Assembly: GCA_900544425.1 (NCBI GenBank)
Contig: UQUX01000014.1
Location: 1 to 23,208 of the forward strand
DNA from: an uncultured Collinsella sp.
GTDB taxonomy: Bacteria; Actinomycetota; Coriobacteriia; Coriobacteriales; Coriobacteriaceae
Reading direction: 5' to 3'
DNA length: 23,208 nucleotides
Within the stretch, counting starts at the first letter, position 1. The number at the start of each line of letters is the position of its first letter. This document shows positions 1-6,401 of the stretch, one piece after another. Made by a program: the position numbers and the translations under genes. A model generated the notes under the pieces. The model was given only the letters and a program-made list of their open reading frames with translations, made no database searches and was not told where the DNA came from.

Positions 1-38
1 CAGGCCCGATTTTGCCTCTTGACAATGTCCTGCTCATA

Positions 39-551
39 TTAAAAGGAACGTCCCCAAGTGCCAAGGGTGTCCCCAACGACTAGTTGAATGGGGTCGGGAT
101 TGGAGCTGGGGAGGGAGCGGATTTCTAGCTCTATGCCGAGTTCTTGCAGCTCTTTGAAGGCGGCGACGTCTGCCTCGTCTACGGCAACGGCGGGCGTTGC
201 GGGACGCTTGCCCTCCCCTGCCTGCATATGGCCAATGCTGATCTTGGTGATCGGCACACCACCCTTAACCAGCGCGAGTGCATCGGCAGGTGAGGCCACC
301 ATGACCAGAATCCATTGACGCGGCGTTGCGGTATGAATGATGTCGGTAGTCCTTTGCACCGAGAAAAACCTTGTCCAGACGCCTTCTGGCGCCGCCACTC
401 TCATGGGTGCCCATTGGCGCGAATCCGCCGCGATCTCATCGTTAACGATTAGGACTAGGTTGGAACCCACGGCTTCGTTCCACAGCTCAACGTCTTGCCC
501 GTAAATGAAACGGTCGTCGATACGCGTGAGAAGGATCTTGGGATGAGCCAT
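39..551 (-). CDS. Orphan PTS mannose-family EIIB paralogue lacking the phosphorylatable His
   Basis: About 170 residues, homologous over its length to the EIIB at 10563-11045: shared LLTRID.R..GQ start, GSNL, AAP.GV.TRFFS, LVKGGVPI.K..IG and FKELQELGIELEIR blocks. EIIB of this family carries phosphate on the His of the RIDxRLxHGQ motif. Here the motif reads RIDDRFIYGQ, so residue 17 is Tyr where the paralogue has His17. It therefore should not relay phosphate by the usual route. The ATG at 551 is chosen because it aligns with the paralogue start (MAEPNILLTR) and has GGGG a few bases upstream; an in-frame ATG at 578 lacks a ribosome-binding site. No EIIA, EIIC or EIID gene lies beside it: a tRNA is upstream and at most 38 bases remain downstream. 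The C-terminal tail runs into a repeat. It may be a regulatory or decoy paralogue, or a decaying gene. Confidence 0.85.
   Translation of the reverse strand: MAHPKILLTRIDDRFIYGQDVELWNEAVGSNLVLIVNDEIAADSRQWAPMRVAAPEGVWTRFFSVQRTTDIIHTATPRQWILVMVASPADALALVKGGVPITKISIGHMQAGEGKRPATPAVAVDEADVAAFKELQELGIELEIRSLPSSNPDPIQLVVGDTLGTWGRSF
44..80. repeat. REP-like repeated motif at the 3' end of the orphan EIIB gene
   Basis: The motif GTCCCCAA occurs twice in direct orientation (about 50-57 and 69-76), separated by AGTGCCAAGGGT-like sequence. It covers the last codons of the EIIB gene, so the end of that protein (GDTLGTWGRSF) is encoded by it and has no counterpart in the paralogue at 10563-11045. The GGGGACGTTCCTTTT-type sequence on the minus strand resembles dispersed extragenic repeats of other bacteria. 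That resemblance is from memory and was not checked. Confidence 0.35.
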
Positions 552-690
552 GGCTGCCCCATTCTGTTTGAGACCCATATGAGCGGGACGTCGGCCACCA
601 GCTCAATAGCAGGTCAAGCGCCAAATGGACGCCGCTGACATCACGTCTCCAATATTAGTGCATTTAAAGTGAGAAAAGCCGTCAGAACAC

Positions 691-719
691 TTGCGCGGAT
701 GTGCGATGTCCCGTATCAT
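691..719 (+). promoter_or_regulatory. Promoter of tRNA-Thr
   Basis: TTGCGC at 691-696 and TATCAT at 714-719, separated by exactly 17 bases, match a sigma-70-type promoter. Transcription would start near 726, about 33 bases before the mature tRNA 5' end. Confidence 0.6.
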
Positions 720-758
720 AGACTGCCGTTGACGCCTCAGTTGCGTCACCACATGGCC

Positions 759-834
759 GCCAGCGTAGCTCAGTTGGTAGAGCACCGCTCTCGTAAAGCG
801 GGGGTCACCGGTTCGAGCCCGGTCGCTGGCTCCA
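759..834 (+). tRNA. tRNA-Thr (anticodon CGT)
   Basis: A full cloverleaf can be folded by eye: acceptor GCCAGCG/CGCTGGC (759-765 with 824-830), D stem GCTC/GAGC, anticodon stem CCGCT/AGCGG with loop CTCGTAA (anticodon CGT at 792-794, reading ACG = Thr), T stem ACCGG/CCGGT with loop TTCGAGC, discriminator T831 and an encoded CCA (832-834). It has its own promoter and is followed at once by a terminator, so it is a single-gene transcript. Confidence 0.96.
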
Positions 835-846
835 TTGCACAAGATA

Positions 847-868
847 GCCGCCTTCGGGCGGCTTTTTT
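847..868 (+). terminator. Rho-independent terminator of tRNA-Thr
   Basis: A perfect 6-bp stem GCCGCC/GGCGGC with a TTCG tetraloop is followed by six T, 12 bases after the tRNA CCA end. Confidence 0.93.
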
Positions 869-1057
869 GTTGCCGATTCGCCCACTCGGTGGACTTCGGA
901 TTTAATGCTTAGGGGGCGGGGATTTACCAAAGTGAAATTTTAATGAAAAGAAACCCAGCTGCAACAATTGCCATGGTGAGGGCTCGAATTGGCCATATAG
1001 ATTTAAAATAGCCACGATACCTTCTCTTTTGCTGGAACGATATATCTATACAAGGTT

Positions 1058-1249
1058 GTGAGCGGAAAACAAAAATACGTCGATTGCTATCCGACAAACG
1101 GGTCTGGAATTGCATTCACCGGCATTTCGGGGCAGATTGATACACATGTACGAAAGGGAACCTATGTGGTGCGTTGGGTTGGAGCTGCTGCAGGCCCGAT
1201 ATGGATTGCGGTCTTGCGCCCCGATGTCCAAATAGATTTCTCTCTCTAG
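1058..1249 (+). CDS. Small unrecognised ORF (63 aa), doubtful
   Basis: A GTG-started frame of 63 codons that ends 14 bases before the next ORF on the same strand. No family is recognised. It has a hydrophobic stretch (YVVRWVGAAAGPIWIAVL, about residues 36-53) and no signal peptide. No convincing ribosome-binding site precedes the GTG. It may be a remnant of a longer gene or a chance open frame. The remainder of the gene-poor stretch 869-1263 shows nothing recognisable apart from lower GC than the flanks. Confidence 0.22.
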   Translation: MSGKQKYVDCYPTNGSGIAFTGISGQIDTHVRKGTYVVRWVGAAAGPIWIAVLRPDVQIDFSL

Positions 1250-1263
1250 ACGGGAAGTTGCTC

Positions 1264-1629
1264 ATGGACGCCATATATGACGGAGATGACTGGGTCGATC
1301 ATTATACTTGGCGCCTGGTCGGCTCGAACGACAATGGGGATGTGGTGTTTGATGGACTATGTCCAAAGCATCTCCATCCTTTTGTCTCGTCGTTAATTGA
1401 GAGTTCCGCTCGTGTTGCCCCCTACAGCTCGGCATCGCTTCATGATACGGACGTTTTGAAGACCATAAGGGAGTCAATTGACGAGGGCACGATGAGCGGC
1501 CCGCTGTTTTCTCGGCTTGTGGGGCTAGATGAGATTGGCTCGAAACGACTGCTTGCGGGCGAAAAGGTGGAACTCACTTATCGGTCGATGATTTCAATCC
1601 TGCGGCTAGCCGATGTTCTTCGCAAATAA
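1264..1629 (+). CDS. Hypothetical protein with possible C-terminal helix-turn-helix
   Basis: 121 residues from the ATG at 1264, which has GGAAG six bases upstream; an in-frame ATG at 1174 lacks such a site and lies inside the preceding ORF. No family is recognised with confidence. The N-terminal half is acidic (MDAIYDGDDWVDHYTW). The last ~45 residues (FSRLVGLDEIGSKRLLAG then SMISILRLADVLRK) resemble the spacing of XRE-type helix-turn-helix domains, with a short recognition region followed by a helix ending LRLADVL. Codon use is more A/T-tolerant than in the operons to the right, and the gene lies just after a tRNA, which fits acquired DNA. No integrase or repeat of the tRNA end was seen. Confidence 0.5.
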   Translation: MDAIYDGDDWVDHYTWRLVGSNDNGDVVFDGLCPKHLHPFVSSLIESSARVAPYSSASLHDTDVLKTIRESIDEGTMSGPLFSRLVGLDEIGSKRLLAGEKVELTYRSMISILRLADVLRK

Positions 1630-1652
1630 ACAGCTTCCCTATTCAAAAACAG

Positions 1653-1699
1653 AAAACCCCGCCAAACGTGATTCCCCTAGGGAAACACGTTTGGCGGGG
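1653..1699 (-). terminator. Strong terminator closing the yhcH end of the sugar locus
   Basis: A perfect 14-bp stem (CCCCGCCAAACGTG at 1657-1670 with its complement at 1686-1699) is followed on the minus strand by TTTT and further T-rich sequence. The loop contains the palindrome CCTAGG. It lies 63 bases after the yhcH stop and may also stop plus-strand readthrough from the gene at 1264. Confidence 0.85.
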
Positions 1700-1704
1700 T
1701 CCTA

Positions 1705-1730
1705 GCGTGATATCCCTAGGGGAATCACGC
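1705..1730. repeat. Second CCTAGG-centred hairpin, inverted copy of the terminator loop
   Basis: GCGTGAT (1705-1711) pairs with ATCACGC (1724-1730) around ATCCCTAGGGGA. Read on the other strand it contains CGTGATTCCCCTAGGGA, the same 17 bases found at 1667-1683 inside the preceding terminator, so the two hairpins are partial inverted copies and could also pair with each other. Confidence 0.6.
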
Positions 1731-1761
1731 CATCAGACGAACAGCTCAGCCGAGCAGCGTG

Positions 1762-2235
1762 CTACTCCTCCCAGTAAGCATCTGCAAGCAGCTTAAAGCA
1801 GATCTTCTTGACCGGCTGCGCGCCATCGCCCGAGAACTCGAGCGTGGGCATATGAGGCTCGCCGGCAACAAACAGCGCAAACTTGTCGTCAGCAAGATCG
1901 CCGGCGATCGAAGCGTCGGAATCGACCAGATCGTAGTCGTCCTTCTCGTCAAACTCCTGGACCAGCGTCAGACTGCCCGTGGCAACCTTAAAGGCCTCGC
2001 GACCCTCAATGTCGATCTGCAGGTCGTGATAGCGCTGATGCGTCTCGTAGTGGGCCTCGGCCTCGGGACGCGTCGTGGGAGCCATGACGTTCGCAAAGAC
2101 CTTGTCGCCCAGAATCGGATGGCTGCCGACCTCGAGCTCCGCCGGGTCGTTCTCCTCGAGCCAATCGATCAGCACGTCGAGGCCCTTGAGCATTCCGCGG
2201 TACTCCTCGATATCGCCCAGTGCACCGTAAATCAT
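1762..2235 (-). CDS. YhcH/YjgK/YiaL family protein
   Basis: 157 residues, the usual size of this cupin-like single-domain family (formerly DUF386; also called EbgC/YiaL). Family marks: MIYGALGDI at the start, the central HYETHQRYHDLQIDIEG block (about residues 62-78) carrying His residues of the metal-binding pocket, and the FALFVAGEPHMPTL block near 119-132 with a further His. Family members are thought to act on sugars or sugar acids, possibly as isomerases or mutarotases, and are common in sialic acid and amino-sugar operons. The start ATG has GAGGGG six bases upstream. It is the last gene of the minus-strand group, after pfkB and a nagA remnant, and is followed by a strong terminator. A job in handling hexosamine intermediates is inferred from context. 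Confidence 0.88.
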   Translation of the reverse strand: MIYGALGDIEEYRGMLKGLDVLIDWLEENDPAELEVGSHPILGDKVFANVMAPTTRPEAEAHYETHQRYHDLQIDIEGREAFKVATGSLTLVQEFDEKDDYDLVDSDASIAGDLADDKFALFVAGEPHMPTLEFSGDGAQPVKKICFKLLADAYWEE

Positions 2236-2267
2236 CTAAATCCCCTCTCGGATCGTTCCTTTGGCGG

Positions 2268-2405
2268 CTACTCGATAAACGCGTTGCCGACGCTATTGCC
2301 ACCCACATACGTCTCGACCAGGGTAAGGTCGGGATTGAACACGACAAAGTCGGCGTCGCGCCCCGGCATAATGCTACCGCACTTGTCGTCAACACGAGCT
2401 AGCAA
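2268..2405 (-). pseudogene. nagA: 3' remnant of a second nagA gene
   Basis: Translating minus from about 2405 to the TAG at 2268-2270 gives about 44 residues that include DDKCGSIMPGRDADFVVF, then LTLVETYVGG, and end SVGNAFIE. This matches almost residue for residue the end of the nagA at 5126-6284 (EDKCGSIMPGRDADFVVF ... SVGNAFTE). There is no start codon, ribosome-binding site or upstream catalytic domain: sequence similarity stops near 2400 and the pfkB stop follows 28 bases further on. It looks like a deletion scar of a nagA gene once placed between pfkB and yhcH. Synonymous differences from the other copy show that it is not a recent duplication. Confidence 0.85.
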
Positions 2406-2432
2406 GCGATGCCGGAGCCGTCGCCCAAACTC

Positions 2433-3368
2433 TTACAGCTCAGTCACAACAACGCCGTTGTAGACCTCGTCCCAACGGTCCATGACCAGATGGCCGGTCA
2501 TGGGATCCATGGCGTTGAGCTTGCCGCAGGTGTTGGCGGTACGCAGCACCGTCTCGTCGTCTGCGCCAGCAGCGATGGCATGTGCGAAGCCTGCGATAGT
2601 GGAGTCACCAGAGCCCGTGGCGTTAACGGCAGGGATATCGGGCGTCTTTGCGCGGAACGCACGGCCATTGTGGAAGCCAACGGAGCCGGCAGCGCCCATG
2701 GATACGACGACCCAGGGGATATCGGAGAAACGGGCGTCAGAGGCGAGCGCGGCACGGAGCTCGTCCACATCGTCGGTGGTAAAGCTCGTGCCCAGAAGGC
2801 CGTTGATCTCGGTCAGGTTAGGCTTGACCAGCTCGGGCTTAATTTCGGACTTAAGGGCGGCCTCGAGCGAAGCGCCCGAGGTATCGAGCAGCACCTTGGC
2901 GCCGGCGTTCTCGGCAATGCCCGTGATCTTGGCATAGTAGTCTGCCTCGACACCGCGGGGCAGCGAACCCGAAATAGTGACGACATCGGCCTTGCCCGCA
3001 AGCTCGGTAAACTTGGCGGTAAAGGCATCGAGCTCCTCGGGGGCAATCGTCGGGCCGCTCTCGAGCAGCTCGGTCTGGTTGCCAGCGTGGAGGATGTTGA
3101 GGCAAATACGAGTCTCGCCCTTGATGGGTACAAAATCATTCTTAATGCCGTTGGCGTCCATGAGCTCGGCCATGTAAGCGCCCATGTGGCCGCCGAGCAG
3201 ACCGGTTGCCACAACGTCGTCGCCCAGCTGACCCAGCACTCGGGCCACGTTGAGGCCCTTGCCGCCGGCGGTCTTTTCGGGCGTCACACGGTTAACGTCG
3301 TCGATAACGAGCTCATCGAGCTGATAGCGCGTATCGACAGACGGGTTCATCGTAACGGTGAGGATCAT
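2433..3368 (-). CDS. PfkB-family kinase: tagatose-6-phosphate kinase / 1-phosphofructokinase type
   Basis: 311 residues, standard for the LacC/FruK branch of the PfkB (ribokinase-like) family. Seen: MILTVTMNPSVD start typical of the LacC/FruK/PfkB hexose-phosphate kinases, substrate-binding GGKGLNVAR (35-43), ISGSLPRG (132-139), and the ATP/anion-hole signature NATGSGDSTIAGF (249-261) with catalytic base Asp255. These enzymes phosphorylate a ketohexose phosphate at the 1- or 6-position. Beside AgaS, NagA and a mannose-family PTS the likely substrate is tagatose-6-phosphate, giving tagatose-1,6-bisphosphate; fructose-1-phosphate is the main alternative and cannot be excluded. Start ATG has AAGGAG seven bases upstream. 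It follows the epimerase gene by 59 bases and is probably co-transcribed. No tagatose-bisphosphate aldolase gene is in the window. Confidence 0.9.
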   Translation of the reverse strand: MILTVTMNPSVDTRYQLDELVIDDVNRVTPEKTAGGKGLNVARVLGQLGDDVVATGLLGGHMGAYMAELMDANGIKNDFVPIKGETRICLNILHAGNQTELLESGPTIAPEELDAFTAKFTELAGKADVVTISGSLPRGVEADYYAKITGIAENAGAKVLLDTSGASLEAALKSEIKPELVKPNLTEINGLLGTSFTTDDVDELRAALASDARFSDIPWVVVSMGAAGSVGFHNGRAFRAKTPDIPAVNATGSGDSTIAGFAHAIAAGADDETVLRTANTCGKLNAMDPMTGHLVMDRWDEVYNGVVVTEL

Positions 3369-3427
3369 TTTTAGCTCCTTATCTCGCAGGCTCCTTGTGC
3401 CTCGCGATACGAGTCGACAAAACGGAA

Positions 3428-4309
3428 TTACAGAATCTCAATCGTGAACGAGCGGACGACGGTCTCCTTGGGCTTGGCGACAAGGCAGCCGCGCTTATGC
3501 TCAAGCACGTCGTCCTCATCGGAGCAGGTCGAAAGGCCGCCCCAGGGCTCAACCGCCACAAAATCGCCCTCGGGCTTGCTCCACACAATGAGATATGGGA
3601 AGCCCTCAAAGCTCAGGCGGACACCCTTGTCCTCGCCCTTTTTGGAAAGCGTGACCTGACAGCTCTCGAGCACGTCAAAGATGGTCTCCGCAAAATCGAA
3701 GAGCTCATGTGACAGAGGCAGCGTCTTTCCCACCATGGGGTTCTTGGAGCGATTGGTCACGTCAATCAAGCCAGTCGAGGGGACGGCAGTGCAAAGCTCA
3801 GCAGCCTCGTCCTTCTCAAAGCGCAGCTCGTAGTCCGTATAGGCCTCGCCCTCATCGAGCGGACACCTAAAGCCGGGATGACCGCCGATAAAGAACGGCA
3901 TGTCCTCGGTTCCCTCGTTGGTCACCTCATAGGAGACGCGTACAGCAGCGTCCTCGAGCGTATAACGAGCGACAAGCTTAAACGGGTACGGATAATCGCT
4001 CAGCAGCGCGGCGTTATCCTCCGAAGCCAGGCACATCGCCAGCTCGTTCTCGCTCTGGCTCAGCAGCTTCCACTCCTGTTTGCGCGCAAACCCGTGGCGA
4101 CCGAGCTTTACATGATGCCCGGCAAACGTCATGGCGCTGTTGTCGCGCAAGCCTCCGCAAATCGGAAAGCAAATCGGTGCCTGGCCGGACCACACGGCGG
4201 GATCGCCCTGCCACAGATACTCGCGACCTCCGGCCTCGATCGAGGTAAACGAACCACCAGCCGTGGACACCTTAATAGAAATCGAATCGTTGGAGAGAGC
4301 GTATTCCAT
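3428..4309 (-). CDS. Aldose 1-epimerase family protein (LacX-like)
   Basis: 293 residues from the ATG at 4309, which has AGGA seven bases upstream; the open frame extends 12 codons further but without a ribosome-binding site. Galactose-mutarotase fold family, LacX subgroup: FPICGGLRDN (about 48-57), GRHGFAR (70-76) with a catalytic-type His72, GGHPGFRCPL (142-151) with the second His144, and a Glu in VAVEPWGG as the expected general base. The family interconverts alpha and beta anomers of hexoses or hexose phosphates. LacX proteins accompany tagatose-6-phosphate pathway genes in Gram-positive bacteria, which fits its place just upstream of the PfkB kinase. The gene diverges from the flavodoxin; the shared 156-base gap holds no clear promoter on either strand. 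Confidence 0.88.
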   Translation of the reverse strand: MEYALSNDSISIKVSTAGGSFTSIEAGGREYLWQGDPAVWSGQAPICFPICGGLRDNSAMTFAGHHVKLGRHGFARKQEWKLLSQSENELAMCLASEDNAALLSDYPYPFKLVARYTLEDAAVRVSYEVTNEGTEDMPFFIGGHPGFRCPLDEGEAYTDYELRFEKDEAAELCTAVPSTGLIDVTNRSKNPMVGKTLPLSHELFDFAETIFDVLESCQVTLSKKGEDKGVRLSFEGFPYLIVWSKPEGDFVAVEPWGGLSTCSDEDDVLEHKRGCLVAKPKETVVRSFTIEIL

Positions 4310-4465
4310 TGCCCATCCTTTCGAACAACTGCTTTTTGCTCGCAAGTACCCGTCTCGGCCCTAACCAAAGGACAAACCCGCACGCTCATCGATGCGTCCG
4401 GTATCCTAGCCATGCAACGGGGTACCATACATACATTGATGCAATTACAGCTGAAAGGCCTTCTT

Positions 4466-5050
4466 ATGCGAACCATCATCCTCTACGCCTCGCGCCATCA
4501 TGGCAATACGAAAAAGCTCGTGGACGCCATCGTCGAGGCGCACCCCGAAATCGATACCCTCGATGTGAAGTCACTCGGTAAAAACGAGTACCCAGACCTG
4601 CACGAATATCATCTGATCGGTGTCGCCACGGGCATCTATTACTCCGAGATCGACAAGGACATGGCACGCGTGCTCACGAACGTGCTGCAGCCGCAGGACA
4701 AGGTGTTTGGCCTTATGACCTACGGTGGCAAAAACAAGTGGTACGGCAAGGATATCGATGGCATCTGCCGCATGAGGCAGGCCATCTTTATGGGTGTCTA
4801 CGGCTGCCCCGGCTTTGATACGTGGGGGCCGTTCAAACTCGCCGGCGGTGTCCAAAAGGGACACCCGACCGCTGAGGAAATTAAGGGCGCCGTCGACTTC
4901 TTCGACAAGATCGAAGACGAGTATGGCGACATCATCGTCGAAGAGTACGCCAAGCGCGAGAAGCGTCTAGCATACGAGAAGGAGCATCCTGCAGGAGGCC
5001 TGGTGGCCGGCGTCAAGCGCACGGCAAAGAAGATCGCTAACAAGCTGTAA
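4466..5050 (+). CDS. Flavodoxin family protein
   Basis: 194 residues from the ATG at 4466 (AAAGG seven bases upstream). The N-terminus MRTIILYASRHHGNTKKLV has the FMN-phosphate-binding loop layout of flavodoxins (S-x-x-G-N-T, residues 9-15), and TYGG near 90 fits the isoalloxazine-contacting loop. The C-terminal ~40 residues are charged, with a basic end (KRTAKKIANKL). Flavodoxins are small electron carriers of the cytoplasm; the partner here is unknown. It is the only plus-strand gene within the sugar locus, with its own terminator, so it is probably not part of that pathway. Confidence 0.85.
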   Translation: MRTIILYASRHHGNTKKLVDAIVEAHPEIDTLDVKSLGKNEYPDLHEYHLIGVATGIYYSEIDKDMARVLTNVLQPQDKVFGLMTYGGKNKWYGKDIDGICRMRQAIFMGVYGCPGFDTWGPFKLAGGVQKGHPTAEEIKGAVDFFDKIEDEYGDIIVEEYAKREKRLAYEKEHPAGGLVAGVKRTAKKIANKL

Positions 5051-5081
5051 CTGTGAAGGTGCTTTTGAGCGTTTAACCCAT

Positions 5082-5119
5082 ACGGCGGGTCCGAGCAGAT
5101 TCGGGCCCGCCGTCTTTTT
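5082..5119 (+). terminator. Terminator of the flavodoxin gene
   Basis: ACGGCGGGTCCGA (5082-5094) pairs with TCGGGCCCGCCGT (5101-5113), 13 bp including one G-T pair, then a run of five T. It lies between the convergent flavodoxin and nagA genes; the minus strand has no good T run. Confidence 0.88.
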
Positions 5120-5125
5120 CTATCG

Positions 5126-6284
5126 CTACTCGGTAAAGGCGTTGCCGACGCTCTGACCGCCAACATACGTCTCGACGAGGGTGAGCTCATGGTCGAACAC
5201 GACAAAGTCGGCGTCGCGACCCGGCATGATGCTGCCGCACTTATCCTCGATGTGCGCGGAGCGTGCCGGCACCTCGGTTGCCATGCGAATGGCGATATCG
5301 GCGCTGGCGATGCCCCAGTCGACGATGTTCTTGACGCCCTGGGCAAGCGTGAGCACCGAGCCGGCAATGCTCTTGCCAGCACAGGTTGTCCTTCATGATG
5401 ACGTCCATGCCACCACTGGTGTAGCTGCCCTCGGGCATGCCGCCGCAGCCCAGGCAGTCAGTGATGAGCACCGTGTGTTGCCAGCCCTTTGCCTGCAGCA
5501 GCGCCTTGATGGCGGCAGGGTTAACGTGCTTGCCGTCACAGATGATCTCGGCGTAGGTCTCGGGCGTGGACATGGCAGCGCCCACGACACCGGGCTCACG
5601 GTGATGCAGCCCGCGCTGACCGTTATAGGTATGCGTAAAGCAGCTGGCACCGGCGTTGATGGCGGCGATGCACTCATCGTAGGTGGCGTCGGAGTGACCG
5701 ATGCTGGTCACCACACCCTTGGCGTTCAGAGCGGCCGCATAAGCAGCGGCACCGTCGCGCTCGGCCGCCATGGCGCTCTTGACGATGCGACCACCCGCAG
5801 CCTCCTGCCACTGATCGAAGACCTCCTCGGAGGGATCGATCAGGTAAGCGGGGTTCTGCGCGCCCACGTGCTTCATGGTAAAGAAGGGGCCCTCCAGGTA
5901 GATGCCCTGAATGCGAGCACCGCAGAAGTCGGGGCCGCGACCCTCGTCCGCCTGAGCGATGGCGGCGCAGGCGTCCTTGATCTGCTCGACGCCATCGGTG
6001 AACGTCGTGGGCAGCCAGCTGGTGGTGCCGCGACGGGCGAGCTCGGTCGAGCTGATATCGATGCCCTCGGGATCGTTATCGGTAGTTGAGTGGTTGTAGA
6101 AGCCATGGATGTGAGTATCGACCATACCCGGTGCGATCCACGATCCCGTGTAGTCCTTGATCTCGCAAGAGGGCTCGTCGGCCTGCCAGGCGCCAAAGAC
6201 GCCATCCTCGACCATAAGATAGCCGCCCAGTTGCGGGCCTGCCGGCAAGAAGAACTTGTCAGCCTTAATTGCGTACGTGCTCAT
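5126..6284 (-). pseudogene. nagA: N-acetylglucosamine/galactosamine-6-phosphate deacetylase, frameshifted
   Basis: Would hydrolyse the N-acetyl group of GlcNAc-6-P or GalNAc-6-P. The N-terminal part (6284 down to about 5385) has the amidohydrolase marks: DTHIHG metal site (57-61), YLEGPFF with the metal-binding Glu, SIGHSDA, HTYNGQRGLHHREPG, and LITD with the catalytic Asp. After the residues KDNLC the frame changes: the correct continuation (AGKSIAGSVLTLAQGVKNIV ..., ending SVGNAFTE with TAG at 5126-5128) lies in another frame. Compared with E. coli NagA spacing (NGLC to GS) about 8 bases appear to be missing near 5375-5385. Without the repair the protein ends in an unrelated Arg/His-rich tail. 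ATG at 6284 has AAGGAG five bases upstream. The break may be real or an assembly error; if real the enzyme is probably inactive. Confidence 0.85.
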
Positions 6285-6345
6285 ATGCACTCCTTGCTTC
6301 TAAAGCAGTTGACTGTGGTGATGCTTATACCCAGCTCACGTAAAA

Positions 6346-6384
6346 CAAAAAGCGCCCGCCCGCCGTTATGAGCGGACGGGCGCC
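6346..6384 (-). terminator. Terminator after agaS
   Basis: GCGCCCGCCCGC (6352-6363) faces GCGGACGGGCGC (6372-6383); on the minus strand this is a 12-bp stem with one G-U pair followed by TTTTTGTTTT. It separates agaS from nagA, so nagA has its own promoter or depends on readthrough. A weak TATAAG element lies just downstream of this hairpin in the nagA leader. Confidence 0.85.
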
Positions 6385-6401
6385 CTTACAGGGGGACGCG
6401 A

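Noticed and set aside
924..1115. Minus-strand ORF ending in a hydrophobic helix
   Set aside because: Only 63 codons with no ribosome-binding site or family; the hydrophobic end (MAIVAAGFLFIKISLW) is suggestive of a membrane helix but not enough to call a gene.
759..1650. Integration of a mobile element into the tRNA-Thr
   Set aside because: No second copy of the tRNA 3' end and no integrase gene were found in the window, so the idea is kept only as a weak possibility.
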